Below are positions 27,509 through 37,533 of a stretch of DNA of 64,000 nucleotides, piece by piece (the first letter of the stretch is position 1; the number at the start of each line of letters is the position of its first letter). The notes below the pieces were generated by a model that had not been told where the DNA came from, did not search any database, and saw only the letters and a program-made list of their open reading frames with translations. The stretch is from the NCBI GenBank assembly GCA_016870215.1, contig VGCD01000005.1:1-64000 (forward strand), read 5' to 3'. Position numbers and translations under genes: made by a program. The stretch is from Actinomycetota bacterium. Its GTDB lineage: Bacteria > Actinomycetota > Acidimicrobiia > Acidimicrobiales > Ilumatobacteraceae.

Positions 27509-29865
27509 CAGATGCCCTCGATTCGCACATCGGTGACTGCTTGGTCATGGCGAATGAGCTCGCGTACATCGGCCCCGGCAAGGTTGAAGGGCACGAAGGC
27601 GGTGCCGCGCACGACGGCGGACGACGCATGTACTGGCAGGGCAATTGCTCCAGAGCTCGAACTAACGCGAACCGATGCGCCGTCGGACTTTCCGATGCGT
27701 TCAAGATCTTGCGGGTGCACATACACCGCTGCAGAATCTGCCAAGTTCACGAGCGACCGACTGGCAGTCGTTCCGGTGGCCTTGTCGTACAACTTTCGAC
27801 CAGACACCAAGCGGAACTCGTACGAGTTACGGGTGCCTACTGGTGTCACTGCCGCTGATGACGCCGCACTTGCAACTGTCGGCACAACGATTCCGTTTCG
27901 ACGAAGTGCAACTGCGACGTTTTCGGTTTGCATCTGCGGAATGCTGGTCATCATGTGGGCTTGGACTTCCTCCACACGTGTCAATGGAATGTCGCGACCC
28001 AGTGCATGAGCAAGTTCGATGGCAATCATCCAGTCCGGTCGAGACGTTCCGCGAGGAGTGACTTTCTGTGCAACGTTTGTCACTCGACCTTCAAGATTTG
28101 TCGTCGTTCCGTTCTTCTCACCGAAAGCTGCGGCCGGCAACACGACACTGGCGCTCTGAACCGACTGATTCATGAACATGTCGACGGCAATGATGTTTCG
28201 TACCGATGCGAATGCTCGGCGCACCAAGTCGGCATCAGGATGATCTGACAACGGATCACTTCCAAGAAGCACGAGACACTCGATGTCACCAGTGACTGCT
28301 GACTTCAGAATGTGTGTTGCGTCGTTACCGTCTGTCGGAGCCAGGCCGACGCTGAGCGCACCACGTACGTTTCCGCGACGCAACGCCGGCAACACGCTGA
28401 CGTGAGCCACAGAACCGACAATCGTGTCGAGTGCGGCCATGATGTTTGCTTCGCTCTCCGCCAAACTCGAGCGACCAGCGATGACCACAACTGGTCCCTT
28501 TGCTAGTTGTGCTGCGATGTCAGTGTCCGCGAGAGTTGCTCGTACTGCGTCGAGTTGATGACCGGGTTCATGATGCACGCTCTTCCATGCGTACTTCGTG
28601 AGACCTGAATCGTGCGAAGTGATTTCGACGATGCGGCTACGACCCTTTTCGACCGCATCGCGGACACGCAAGTAGAGAACCGGCAGCTCTTCCTTGAGAT
28701 CAGGTGCCAACAAAATGATGGTCGGTGCCGAACAGGCTGCGTCGATGGTGGCCTGCGGATATGAGAACACTCGAGCGGGCAGACCATCTCCCATCTGTGC
28801 ATCACGCATTTTGAACTTCGCTAGGTCCGCAAGTTGGGCCCATGCCCATGCATCTTCATTCGTGCCACGAGCCCCGCCGAGCAATGCCACTTTCCCACTC
28901 GCAGACGAGATGAGTTGAGCCGCACGTGACAATGCGTCGACCCAAGTGGTTTCGACAAGTGTCTGGCCATCACGAACGTGAGGAGTCGTGACTCGATCAT
29001 CAGATGACACGGACTGGAAGTTGAAACGACCGCGGTCACAGAGCCAGCCCCAGTTCACCGGGTCACTGTCGACACCTTGGTACCGAACGAGCTCATCACG
29101 ACTCGACTGCACAGCGATGCGGCAACCAACTGAGCACGTGGTGCATGTGCTCTCGCGTTCTTCCAAGTCCCACGGGCGAGCCTTGAAGCGATACGGCTGA
29201 GCGGTGAGTGCGCCGACAGGGCAAATTTGCACGGTGTTGCCTGAGAAGTACGAAGCAAAGGGCTCATCAGGGAAAGTGAGCACTTGTGTGTTGTTGCCGC
29301 GATGAGTGAAGCTGATCAACGGATCACCGGCAACTTCGTTGGCAAAGCGTGTGCACCGATCACACAAGATGCAGCGCTCCCGATCAAGAAACACCAAGTC
29401 ACTGATTGGAATGGGCTTTTCGTAGTGCCGCTTTTCTTCGACGTAACGGCTCTCACCGGGACCATGACTGAAGGCTTGGTCTTGAAGTGGGCATTCGCCA
29501 CCTTTGTCACACACTGGACAATCAAGTGGGTGGTTCGCCAACAACAACTCAAGCACACCCTCTTGGGCTTGCTTCACCTGGTCAGTATCGGTGCGCACCA
29601 CTTGACCATCAGCCACAGGCGTCATGCACGACACGACCATCATCGGTCCGCGCGGCCCTTCAACCTCGACAAGACACTGGCGGCACATGCCCACAGGCTT
29701 CATGCGTGGGTGGTAGCAAAAACGCGGGATGAAATCGGCTGTGCGATCTGCTGCAGCGATGATCATCTCGCCCTTGACTGCGCTCACTGAACGACCGTTG
29801 ATGGTGATGTTCACCGCATTCGGGTCGACAGCTGTTGCTTCATCGTGAGATTCCGTCGTGCTCAT
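27508..29865 (-). CDS. nuoG: Complex I subunit G (NADH module)
   Basis: A 785-residue iron-sulfur subunit of the NADH module. The N-terminal [2Fe-2S] ligands lie in FCYHPRMKPVGMCRQCLVEVEG, followed by the H-x3-C type site HPLDCPVCDKGGECPLQ, the [4Fe-4S] site ERCILCDRCTRF, and a fourth CTTCSVGC site for cluster N7. The C-terminal half is a molybdopterin-oxidoreductase-like fold without an evident cofactor role in complex I. ATGA overlap with nuoF upstream. Confidence 0.95.
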   Translation of the reverse strand: MSTTESHDEATAVDPNAVNITINGRSVSAVKGEMIIAAADRTADFIPRFCYHPRMKPVGMCRQCLVEVEGPRGPMMVVSCMTPVADGQVVRTDTDQVKQAQEGVLELLLANHPLDCPVCDKGGECPLQDQAFSHGPGESRYVEEKRHYEKPIPISDLVFLDRERCILCDRCTRFANEVAGDPLISFTHRGNNTQVLTFPDEPFASYFSGNTVQICPVGALTAQPYRFKARPWDLEERESTCTTCSVGCRIAVQSSRDELVRYQGVDSDPVNWGWLCDRGRFNFQSVSSDDRVTTPHVRDGQTLVETTWVDALSRAAQLISSASGKVALLGGARGTNEDAWAWAQLADLAKFKMRDAQMGDGLPARVFSYPQATIDAACSAPTIILLAPDLKEELPVLYLRVRDAVEKGRSRIVEITSHDSGLTKYAWKSVHHEPGHQLDAVRATLADTDIAAQLAKGPVVVIAGRSSLAESEANIMAALDTIVGSVAHVSVLPALRRGNVRGALSVGLAPTDGNDATHILKSAVTGDIECLVLLGSDPLSDHPDADLVRRAFASVRNIIAVDMFMNQSVQSASVVLPAAAFGEKNGTTTNLEGRVTNVAQKVTPRGTSRPDWMIAIELAHALGRDIPLTRVEEVQAHMMTSIPQMQTENVAVALRRNGIVVPTVASAASSAAVTPVGTRNSYEFRLVSGRKLYDKATGTTASRSLVNLADSAAVYVHPQDLERIGKSDGASVRVSSSSGAIALPVHASSAVVRGTAFVPFNLAGADVRELIRHDQAVTDVRIEGI

Positions 29866-31262
29866 TCACCCACCCCCACTGCAGTGACGGGTATGTGTGT
29901 GCGCTTCGTGACACGTGCTTCGAATTCCTCTGGGAACAATGTCAATGCGGAATGGACCGGCGTGTATGCGCTCGGGCCCACGAAACAAATTGTCGTCATC
30001 TTGTACGGGAACGGCACGGCTGCAAGGCCAAGACGAGTGCTCGAGGCATGCGGGAAATCACCCGGACAAATCGACGTGCCTACTTCGATGAGTTGTTGCA
30101 AGTCGGCGTCGGTGCCCTTGCCGTCGACCACGCGGCGCAAGATGCGCTCCAGCCATGTTCCACCTTCACGACATGGCGTGCACTTGCCACACGACTCATG
30201 TGCGTAGAAGCGCGTCAGTGTGAGCGCCGCAGCAGGAATGTCGGTGGTGTGATCCATCACCATGATCGCGCCCGATCCGAGCATCGAACCAGCCGCGCCA
30301 GCTTGTGGTCCCTCGAACGGAATGTCCAACTGATCGGGTGTGAACCAAGGTGCAGATCCTCCACCTGGAACAAACGCTTTCAGTTCATTGCCGTTGCGAA
30401 TGCCCTGACAAAAGTCATCGCCATAAATGAGGTCACGGAATGTGGTTGTTCCGTTGATGATTTCGTAGACACCTGGACGCTTCACGTGTCCGGACACCGC
30501 AACCATACGTGTGCCGGGCGAAGTGGCGGTACCGATTGCCGTGTACGCCTCGGCGCCGTTCGTGAGAATCCACGGAAGGTTCGACAATGTCTCGACATTG
30601 TTCACGATTGTCGGCTTGCCATAGAGGCCGATGGCCGCAGGAAAGAACGGAGGCTTCAGGCGGGGCATGCCGCGGTTGCCTTCGAGACTTTCGATGAGTG
30701 CAGTTTCTTCGCCCACCACGTATGCACCAGCTCCCCAGTGCAACACCACATCAACTGAGAACTTGGACCCGAGAATGTTCTTGCCGACATAGCCCGCTGC
30801 GTATGCCTCGTTCAGAGCGGCTGCGACCCGCTCTTGGGCATGGGCCATTTCACCTCGTATATAGAGGAAGCACTGCGAGAGGCCAGCCGCGTAACAGGCG
30901 ATGACGCAACCTTCAATCAACTGGTGCGGGTCACGCTCCATGAGAAGGCGGTCTTTGTAGGTACCGGGCTCGCTCTCGTCTCCGTTCACCACGAGATACC
31001 GCGGGAACACACCCTCTGGCGTGAGTCCCCATTTGGTACCAGCGGGAAATCCGGCGCCACCGCGACCAAGCACGGTTGCTTTCTTCACTTCATCATGCAC
31101 GTCGGTTGCCGGGCGAGCGAGCGCCTTGCGCAAACCTTGGTAGCCACCGGTGGCGAGATACCTCTCGAGTGAATACGAATCTGCATGTTCGAAACGCGAG
31201 GTCACGATGCGCGGACGGTCTCCTGAATAGAAGCCGGCGGCGTGTGCATATGTTCCGGTCAC
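29862..31262 (-). CDS. nuoF: Complex I subunit F (NADH- and FMN-binding) with an insert
   Basis: A 466-residue subunit that oxidises NADH with FMN. GRGGAGFPAGTKW is the NADH/FMN glycine-rich loop, VNGDESEPGTYKDR and GAGAYVVGEETALI are the flavin-site motifs, and HESCGKCTPCREG gives three ligands of cluster N3. The usual last ligand, TICxxG, appears as TICFVGPSA (Cys426), but an extra stretch of about 27 residues with its own Cys (SICPGD, Cys399) precedes it. The start is GTG 31262, which overlaps the nuoE stop as GTGA. Confidence 0.94.
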   Translation of the reverse strand: MTGTYAHAAGFYSGDRPRIVTSRFEHADSYSLERYLATGGYQGLRKALARPATDVHDEVKKATVLGRGGAGFPAGTKWGLTPEGVFPRYLVVNGDESEPGTYKDRLLMERDPHQLIEGCVIACYAAGLSQCFLYIRGEMAHAQERVAAALNEAYAAGYVGKNILGSKFSVDVVLHWGAGAYVVGEETALIESLEGNRGMPRLKPPFFPAAIGLYGKPTIVNNVETLSNLPWILTNGAEAYTAIGTATSPGTRMVAVSGHVKRPGVYEIINGTTTFRDLIYGDDFCQGIRNGNELKAFVPGGGSAPWFTPDQLDIPFEGPQAGAAGSMLGSGAIMVMDHTTDIPAAALTLTRFYAHESCGKCTPCREGGTWLERILRRVVDGKGTDADLQQLIEVGTSICPGDFPHASSTRLGLAAVPFPYKMTTICFVGPSAYTPVHSALTLFPEEFEARVTKRTHIPVTAVGVGE

Positions 31263-31873
31263 AGCGCTGCCTTTCCGTCGAACCACGCGGGTGCTGTGGT
31301 GGCAGCTTCTGGTGCGACGGCACCTACTCCGCGATCGGCAGGAATGTGCTGGCGAACTTTTGCCAATGTTCCGTGCGCGGGGATTTCATCAGACAATTTT
31401 CCGGCCCGCAGATCGTGAATGAGTGAATCGACGTCAGCTGGAGTCACACGGAAGCGATAACGGTAATTCACCTGAAGACAGGGGGCTTCAGTGCACGCCG
31501 CCTGACATTCCGCGTGCTCGAGCGTGATGAGACCATCTGGTGTCGTGCCGCCTGCTTTGACACCAAGCTTGTGTTCGGCACGATGCAACAGCTCTTCTGA
31601 ACCCATGAGCGCACAACTCAATGTGCCGCAGATATTGATGACGTACTTGCCGACGGGCTCGAACTTGAACATCTCGTAGAACGAGGCTGTTCCGTACACC
31701 TCTGCAGAAGTGACTCCGACGAGCTCTGCAAGATGGGCCATCGCATCATTGGTGATGTAGCCGTTCTGCTCTTGCGACAGATGAAGTAACGGAATGAGGG
31801 CTGACTTTGGACGCGGGTAGCGCGCAATGATTTCTTTGGCGAGAGCGACGTTGGCGTCGTTCAAACGGCTCAT
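31259..31873 (-). CDS. nuoE: Complex I subunit E ([2Fe-2S], thioredoxin-like)
   Basis: A 204-residue subunit of the NADH module. The [2Fe-2S] cluster N1a ligands are Cys82 and Cys87 (ICGTLSC) and Cys123 and Cys127 (AECQAAC), the C-x4-C and C-x3-C spacing of the family. An Ala/Pro-rich tail of about 25 residues follows the domain. It overlaps nuoD upstream by ATGA. Confidence 0.95.
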   Translation of the reverse strand: MSRLNDANVALAKEIIARYPRPKSALIPLLHLSQEQNGYITNDAMAHLAELVGVTSAEVYGTASFYEMFKFEPVGKYVINICGTLSCALMGSEELLHRAEHKLGVKAGGTTPDGLITLEHAECQAACTEAPCLQVNYRYRFRVTPADVDSLIHDLRAGKLSDEIPAHGTLAKVRQHIPADRGVGAVAPEAATTAPAWFDGKAAL

Positions 31874-33216
31874 CGGTCGACCTCCCCCAGCACTGGGTCG
31901 ACAGACGAAATGACTGCAACTGCATCAGCCACCAGACTGCCGCGCATCATGTGGGGCATTGACTGGATGTTTACGAACGATGGCGCACGCATGTGCATGC
32001 GATAAGGCTTCGATGATCCGTCGCTCGCGATGTAACAACCAATCTCGCCGCGCGGGCTTTCGATTGCCACGTAAACCTCGCCCTCGGGCACCTTGAAACC
32101 CTCGGTGAAGATCTTGAAGTGATGGATAAGTGCTTCCATCGACTCATCGATACGCGCACGCGGTGGTGGCGTGACCTTCTTGTCTTGGATGCGATAGTCG
32201 CCCTTTGGCATCTTGTCGAGAATTTGATAGACGATGCGCATCGACTCACGAACTTCGTTGAGGCGAATCGCGTAGCGGTCGTACGCATCACCATACGAAC
32301 CCACGACCACGTCGAACTCAAGCTCGTCGTAGCGCAGGTACGGAATGTCGCGGCGAAGATCCCACGGCACACCAGTGGAACGAAGAATCGGTCCGGTTGC
32401 ACCAAGTGCCACCGCTTCACGTGCAGTGATGACACCAACACCTTGCAAACGCTCGCGCCAGATGGGTTGACCCGTCATGAGTGTGTCGTATTCATCGAGA
32501 CGTGCAGGAAGTATCTCGAGAATGTCGAGAACATCGTCTCTCCAACCTGGCGGGAGATCGGCTGCAAGACCACCGGGGCGAATGAAGTTGTGGTTCATGC
32601 GAAGGCCGGTGACCTTCTGGAAGAAGCGCAACACTTCCTCCCGCTCGCGCCATCCGTACAACATCATCGAGATTGCACCGATGTCCATGCCGTTCGTGGC
32701 AAGGAACAAAATGTGACTGCTCATGCGATTCAGCTCGGACAACAACATGCGCATCCACACGGCACGTTCCGGTATGTCGCCATCAATGCCGAGCAACTTT
32801 TCAACTGCCAAGGAGAACACGAGCTCGTTGTTCAATGGCGACAAGTAGTCCATGCGCGTGACATTGGTGCCGCCCTGCATGAACGTCAGTTGTTCTGCGG
32901 TCTTTTCCATGCCGGTGTGCAAGTAGCCGATGATTGGCTTGCACCTGAGCACGGTCTCACCCTGAAGCTCGAGCATGAGGCGCAACACGCCGTGCGTGCT
33001 CGGATGTTGAGGCCCCATGTTGATGATCATGGACTGATCTTCACCTATGTCTTGCTGAACATCAGCGAGAGCAGCGGCTTCAGATTCGCTCATGCGCAAC
33101 ACCGCGCCGGCTTCGCGCAACAACTCTTTTGCAGTCAACTCACTGCGGGAGCGAAGTTCCTGGCCACCCTCGTCGGTACCTGCAGAAGCAAATGACGGAT
33201 CGTCGAGCACGGTCAT
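31870..33216 (-). CDS. nuoD: Complex I subunit D (49-kDa), copy 2
   Basis: A 448-residue quinone-pocket subunit. INMGPQHPSTHGVLRLMLELQGE, IGYLHTGMEKTAE and FLATNGMDIGAISMMLYG are family motifs. Compared with copy 1 it has an N-terminal extension of about 55 residues. ATG 33216 overlaps the nuoC stop as ATGA. The frame is open further upstream but that would overlap nuoC. Confidence 0.95.
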   Translation of the reverse strand: MTVLDDPSFASAGTDEGGQELRSRSELTAKELLREAGAVLRMSESEAAALADVQQDIGEDQSMIINMGPQHPSTHGVLRLMLELQGETVLRCKPIIGYLHTGMEKTAEQLTFMQGGTNVTRMDYLSPLNNELVFSLAVEKLLGIDGDIPERAVWMRMLLSELNRMSSHILFLATNGMDIGAISMMLYGWREREEVLRFFQKVTGLRMNHNFIRPGGLAADLPPGWRDDVLDILEILPARLDEYDTLMTGQPIWRERLQGVGVITAREAVALGATGPILRSTGVPWDLRRDIPYLRYDELEFDVVVGSYGDAYDRYAIRLNEVRESMRIVYQILDKMPKGDYRIQDKKVTPPPRARIDESMEALIHHFKIFTEGFKVPEGEVYVAIESPRGEIGCYIASDGSSKPYRMHMRAPSFVNIQSMPHMMRGSLVADAVAVISSVDPVLGEVDR

Positions 33217-33716
33217 GCTGGCGCACCTTTGAACTGAACCGGTATGCGACCGACTTCGTAGTCCTTGCGGAGCGGATGTCCGTCCCAATCTTCAGGCATG
33301 AGAATGCGAGTCATGTCGGGATGACCTTCGAAGGTGATGCCGAACATGTCGAACACCTCTCGCTCCATGGCTTCCGTGCCCGGATGAAGATCGAACAATG
33401 ACGGCATCGTGGCGTCGGACTCTGGCACCTGCACTCGCACTCGAAGGCGCTCACGACGAGTCATGGACAACAAGTTCACGACCAATTCGTATCGCTCTGG
33501 CGTGATACCCGCCGCAACTGTCCGGTTAGGCATGAGTAAATAGTCGACGGCGGTGAGGTCGACACACATGTCGAATGAATCGTCAGCAAGCTTCTTCAAC
33601 ACCTGCACATACGATGCACGGTCGACAAGCAGCACCTTTTGACCAAGTGAGTTCACCACAGGGAAACCATGCAATGTTTCTGCAGTCTCGTGCCCTTGAG
33701 CAACCGATTCAGACAT
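33213..33716 (-). CDS. nuoC: Complex I subunit C (30-kDa), copy 2
   Basis: A 167-residue subunit with the signature GTEAMEREVFDMFGITFEGHPDMTRILMPEDWDGHPLRKDY (about residues 115-155; family consensus E-x-Y/F-D-x-F/G...GH-P-L-R-K-D). It is shorter than copy 1. Two bases separate it from nuoB. Confidence 0.94.
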   Translation of the reverse strand: MSESVAQGHETAETLHGFPVVNSLGQKVLLVDRASYVQVLKKLADDSFDMCVDLTAVDYLLMPNRTVAAGITPERYELVVNLLSMTRRERLRVRVQVPESDATMPSLFDLHPGTEAMEREVFDMFGITFEGHPDMTRILMPEDWDGHPLRKDYEVGRIPVQFKGAPA

Positions 33717-33718
33717 GG

Positions 33719-34306
33719 TTACTTGGTCCCCAGTGCAACTGACACAGAGGCTGCAGCCTCGGTCGGCAGTTCAAGATGCACACCAGCACCACCAGCATTT
33801 GCTTCACGGCGACGCATGAGTTCGCCATCTTCGATGAGTTGGTGCAACGTCTCGATGGCATGGATAAGAGTCTCAGGCGTTGGTGGGCAACCAGGCGCAT
33901 ACACATCGACCGGCACAATCTGATCGACGCCTTGAACGATGGCGTAGTTGTTGAACATTCCGCCACTTGATGCACACACGCCCATTGAGATGACCCACTT
34001 GGGTTCCATCATTTGGTCGTACACCTGTCGCAACACCGGTGCCATTTTCTGGCTCACTCGACCAGCCACGATCATGATGTCTGCCTGACGTGGAGAGGCG
34101 CGGAACACTTCCATACCGAAGCGTGCAAGGTCATAATGCGGTGCTCCGGTACCCATCATCTCGATGGCACAGCAAGCAAGACCAAATGTGACACCCCAAC
34201 TTGAACGTGAACGTGACCACTTCACCAAGTCTTCGAGACGAGCTGTCACGAAGTTGTGCTGAAGGCCGGCGACGCCATCATCAAGAACGTTCTGAACAAC
34301 TCCCAT
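33719..34306 (-). CDS. nuoB: Complex I subunit B, copy 2 (cluster N2)
   Basis: A 195-residue subunit. N2 ligands are in [23 protein letters not shown] and [12 protein letters not shown]. The N-terminus [34 protein letters not shown] differs from copy 1. A Val/Ala-rich C-terminal tail ends the protein. The start overlaps the nuoA stop as TGATG. Confidence 0.95.
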   Translation of the reverse strand: MGVVQNVLDDGVAGLQHNFVTARLEDLVKWSRSRSSWGVTFGLACCAIEMMGTGAPHYDLARFGMEVFRASPRQADIMIVAGRVSQKMAPVLRQVYDQMMEPKWVISMGVCASSGGMFNNYAIVQGVDQIVPVDVYAPGCPPTPETLIHAIETLHQLIEDGELMRRREANAGGAGVHLELPTEAAASVSVALGTK

Positions 34307-34785
34307 CAGGCTGCCGTCACTTCTTCTGAACGACGACCCTCGTGACCGACTCGACGAATGGTGGTACGCGGATTCGGCGTGCTCGGAACTTGTGCGCTCG
34401 CGATGTCATGGAGCGGCTTGTAACGCTGCAACGGACCCCAGTCGAGTGCACCGCGCGCAACGACGTACACAAAAGCGACAAAGAACACTGCACTGAAAGC
34501 AAGCATTTCGATCAGCCCATATGTTCCGAGGAATTCATGATCGACGGCGTATGGGTAGATGAAGATGATTTCGATGTCGAACATGATGAACAACATCGCG
34601 ATGACATAAAAACTCACCGGAAAGCGTTCGGGTGGTTCCTTGCTCGGCACAATGCCACATTCGTACGGAGCCTCCTTGGCGGTGTTCGGGCGCCTTGGTG
34701 CAAGCAAACCTGAGGCGACGAAACTCAACACTCCGAAGAGAATGACGAGAATCGTCAACACCACAATGGGGAGGTACTGGCCCAC
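34306..34785 (-). CDS. nuoA: Complex I subunit A, copy 2
   Basis: A 159-residue, three-helix subunit. [21 protein letters not shown] and [13 protein letters not shown] are family motifs. A hydrophilic C-terminal tail of about 40 residues, rich in Arg and Ser, is absent in copy 1. The gene begins just three bases past an unknown membrane-protein gene, so the bc genes and nuoA-N probably form one transcript. Confidence 0.94.
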   Translation of the reverse strand: MGQYLPIVVLTILVILFGVLSFVASGLLAPRRPNTAKEAPYECGIVPSKEPPERFPVSFYVIAMLFIMFDIEIIFIYPYAVDHEFLGTYGLIEMLAFSAVFFVAFVYVVARGALDWGPLQRYKPLHDIASAQVPSTPNPRTTIRRVGHEGRRSEEVTAA

Positions 34786-34788
34786 TCG

Positions 34789-35607
34789 TTACGCCCTGAC
34801 TGGGGTCGCGGCAGAGCGGTTGGCCATCACGTACGCCTCTCGGCGATGCAACACCCAACACAAGAGCAGGAAGATAATTCCTGAGCCCAAGGTGATGAAC
34901 ATCGCGGGCTGACGCTTGTTTCCAAGGTCACGCAACATCACCACATATCTGTGCGACTGTGCTTCGTCGACAACCGGACGTGCAGGTGCCCGACCCGGTT
35001 CGGCACGCTGCTGGATGACAGGTGCAACTTCAACCACGGCGTAACGCGGCTTATGGAAGAACGCCAAGAAGTCGAGGGACTCATTGATCTTTGGCCAGCG
35101 TTCGCCACCTCGGTCATACACCGCGACCGTGAGGTACTCGCCTGCCTTGAATTCTTCAGCCTTGTTTTGCAACAGGTCGTCTGACGAGGCGGCTGCTTGT
35201 CCACGTCGAGGATCAGCGTCATCGAGCTTCACCCACCCCTCGGCAACCATCTGCTCCGACGCGGCAGCGGCGGCTTCGGCGGTCGACAACCCTTCTGTCT
35301 TTACTGACGACTCAATGACTTCAGCAGAGTGGAGATTCGCCGGATCTCGCACGATGGCGATTGGCTCTGAAGGTTTCCACGATGGCTCATTGCCCTTTAA
35401 ACCAATGCCGTAGACCCACCAAATAAGTGCCATCGACATCATCCAGCCAAAGAAACCGGCCATCGCAACCAAGAACCCCAGACGCGCACCGATGTTGGTG
35501 CCGACAATGAGGTACGTGCCACCGATGAGAACGACCACCATGATGAGAACAACAAGGATTCCGCGAATCTCTGGTTGCCAAGCGACCGCGAGCATCGACG
35601 CGATCAT
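34789..35607 (-). CDS. Uncharacterised membrane protein between the cytochrome c and nuoA genes
   Basis: I do not recognise this 272-residue protein. Two hydrophobic helices lie at residues 13-37 and 41-65, followed by about 165 soluble residues (including an Ala-rich run and a stretch with ERWPKINESLDFLAFFHKPRYAVVEV), and one helix near 240-258. The soluble middle would face one side of the membrane, the outer face if the N-terminus is inside. Its gene abuts the di-heme cytochrome c upstream and nuoA downstream, so a role in assembling or bridging the bc complex and complex I is plausible, but only from position. Confidence 0.8.
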   Translation of the reverse strand: MIASMLAVAWQPEIRGILVVLIMVVVLIGGTYLIVGTNIGARLGFLVAMAGFFGWMMSMALIWWVYGIGLKGNEPSWKPSEPIAIVRDPANLHSAEVIESSVKTEGLSTAEAAAAASEQMVAEGWVKLDDADPRRGQAAASSDDLLQNKAEEFKAGEYLTVAVYDRGGERWPKINESLDFLAFFHKPRYAVVEVAPVIQQRAEPGRAPARPVVDEAQSHRYVVMLRDLGNKRQPAMFITLGSGIIFLLLCWVLHRREAYVMANRSAATPVRA

Positions 35608-36669
35608 TTACAGCCCCCGCACATATTCAACAATGGCCTTCAACTGCTCATCGGTGTAGATGGCGCCGAAGCCAGGCATGCGACCGCTTCCCTGTCCCTG
35701 CTCGCCATAACGCTTTCCGTATTCCGAGCCGACTTTCAAGAACTCGATCATGTCTTGCTTGTTCGGGAACTGACGAATGGACGAACCACCAGTGAGGTTC
35801 GGACCAAAGGCTCCACCACCGGTGACCTGCGGATCGCCGTATGAGTAGCCCTTGGTGTGGCAACGAGCGCACGAATACGAACCGCCGTACAAATCAATGT
35901 TGAACAAGGCCTCGCCGAGCGAACCGTATGTTCGGTTAGAGACGAGACGCTCGGCTTCTTTCTGAAGTTCGTCGTTCTTTTCTTTCGGAAGTTTTCCGTC
36001 AGAACACGTGCGTGCATCTTCCTTCGGGTCACTGCAACCTTCACGCGGAATCTGAATCGTCGCAAGATAGTCAATGAGGTTCTGCACTGACTGATCATTC
36101 AGTGGTCCGCCGCCGATTGTTCCCCACGCGGACATGGGAGAGAACGGCCGTCCGTAATTGAGAATGAAACGGACTTCTTCTTCACTGAACTTGTACAACA
36201 CCGTGTTCAATGCAGGAGCTTTCCACGACACAGCTTTCACTTCACCAGTCTTCGGGTCAGTCACTGCGTAAGGGGCCACACCACCTGTGGCATTCATGCC
36301 ACCGTGACAACCCGCGCAGTTCATTCCACCATCTGCAGTCGCAGCGAAGTTGCGACTTCCCCACTTTGCGAAACGCTTCTCGAACCCGAACTCTGCACCT
36401 GCTTGACGACCTGGCTCAAGCACCCAGTACAACGGCAGTCCGATTGTGATGATGACAAGGAATGCGATTCCGAGCAACTGTGTGCGCTCGAGTTTTTTCC
36501 CCTCGAGCACTTCATCGGGGTAGTACTCCTTGCGGTTTGCCGCAAGTTCAATTTCTGCTCCGGCTTCGGCACGACCTTTGCGCATGTTGCCAAGGCCATA
36601 AATGAGCCAGCCAATTGCGATGGTGAGGAAAAGAATCCAAGCAATCGATGTGTAGATACTTGCAATCAT
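35608..36669 (-). CDS. Membrane-anchored di-heme cytochrome c of the bc complex
   Basis: The 353-residue protein has N-terminal helices near residues 5-25 and 65-84, then two cytochrome c domains. Haem sites are CAGCH (Cys118, Cys121, His122) and CARCH (Cys267, Cys270, His271). Met331 in GRMPGFG is a likely sixth ligand of the second haem. An acidic-basic linker with two more Cys (212 and 222) joins the domains. It corresponds in role to the cytochrome cc (QcrC) of actinobacterial bc complexes, which hands electrons to the oxidase directly, but its two N-terminal helices differ from QcrC's C-terminal anchor. Confidence 0.88.
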   Translation of the reverse strand: MIASIYTSIAWILFLTIAIGWLIYGLGNMRKGRAEAGAEIELAANRKEYYPDEVLEGKKLERTQLLGIAFLVIITIGLPLYWVLEPGRQAGAEFGFEKRFAKWGSRNFAATADGGMNCAGCHGGMNATGGVAPYAVTDPKTGEVKAVSWKAPALNTVLYKFSEEEVRFILNYGRPFSPMSAWGTIGGGPLNDQSVQNLIDYLATIQIPREGCSDPKEDARTCSDGKLPKEKNDELQKEAERLVSNRTYGSLGEALFNIDLYGGSYSCARCHTKGYSYGDPQVTGGGAFGPNLTGGSSIRQFPNKQDMIEFLKVGSEYGKRYGEQGQGSGRMPGFGAIYTDEQLKAIVEYVRGL

Positions 36670-36671
36670 GA

Positions 36672-37520
36672 TCAGTGGCCTCCACCGCCGGCACCGATGC
36701 AGTGCGGTCCCTCAGCTTCTTGACCAGTTGTGTTCACGCCAATTGCCGGACCGGCGAACACGGCGCCGGTATCAATAGCCAACACACCGTTGTTGATGGC
36801 TACACCAAAACGATCCATTCCGCGCGGTGCAGGCCCACCCTTTTTTTCGCCGACACGGTTGTACTGCGAACCATGGCAAGGACACTCGAACCACTGTGAG
36901 CTCTTGCACTCAGGAACGCGACATCCGAGGTGAGGACACTTCTGATACAGCGCAACGACTCCGGATTCCATTCCGCTGATGACCGGTGCTTGATTGCCGT
37001 ACACAGCAGAGGCCTTACCCAATGCATCTTTCGGATACTCGGTGACCCATGCACGTGCTTCAGACAAGTACAAGAAACCGTTGTTTGACCTGATCAATTG
37101 GATGACATCGTCGATCTTGCCCACGGTGATCTTCGTACCGAAACCACCAGACGCGCCCTTCCAAAGAAAGGCGAGTACAGCTGCACCGAATGCACCAATG
37201 CTCGCCGACATGAGCGCAACAGATGTGCGGTTGAAGAACATGCGGCGAGTAACACCGAGAGTCTCTTCATCGGGTGGCGACCAAGGAGCCAATTCAGCTG
37301 GTGCCACAGTCGCAAGTACAGTCGTTTGTGTGACCACTTGTTCTGCAGCACGCGTTGCATCACGTGCGTCACGCTTGGCTGCCCGATCACGCTGACGTGT
37401 CTCGCGCGACAATGCACCCGCGCCACGAACATCGGTCTTGCGGGCAGTGGTCAACACCACGACGGCGCCAAGAACGACTGCCGCGATGACGACGAGAGTG
37501 ATGAGTAGTCCTGTGCTCAT
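36672..37520 (-). CDS. qcrA: Rieske [2Fe-2S] subunit of the bc complex
   Basis: A 282-residue iron-sulfur subunit. CPHLGC (Cys195, His197, Cys200) and CPCHGS (Cys213, Cys215, His216) hold the Rieske cluster and its disulfide. An N-terminal helix (about 4-24) precedes a basic region, then TRRMFFNR at 91-98 followed by a second helix: a twin-arginine-like signal, as is usual for Rieske export. Two helices before the head resemble QcrA of actinobacteria. ATG 37520 is favoured over open sequence further upstream; it overlaps the subunit IV-like gene by less than 15 bases. It lies after the two cytochrome b parts. Confidence 0.92.
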   Translation of the reverse strand: MSTGLLITLVVIAAVVLGAVVVLTTARKTDVRGAGALSRETRQRDRAAKRDARDATRAAEQVVTQTTVLATVAPAELAPWSPPDEETLGVTRRMFFNRTSVALMSASIGAFGAAVLAFLWKGASGGFGTKITVGKIDDVIQLIRSNNGFLYLSEARAWVTEYPKDALGKASAVYGNQAPVISGMESGVVALYQKCPHLGCRVPECKSSQWFECPCHGSQYNRVGEKKGGPAPRGMDRFGVAINNGVLAIDTGAVFAGPAIGVNTTGQEAEGPHCIGAGGGGH

Positions 37521-37533
37521 GTGTGTCAGTGCC

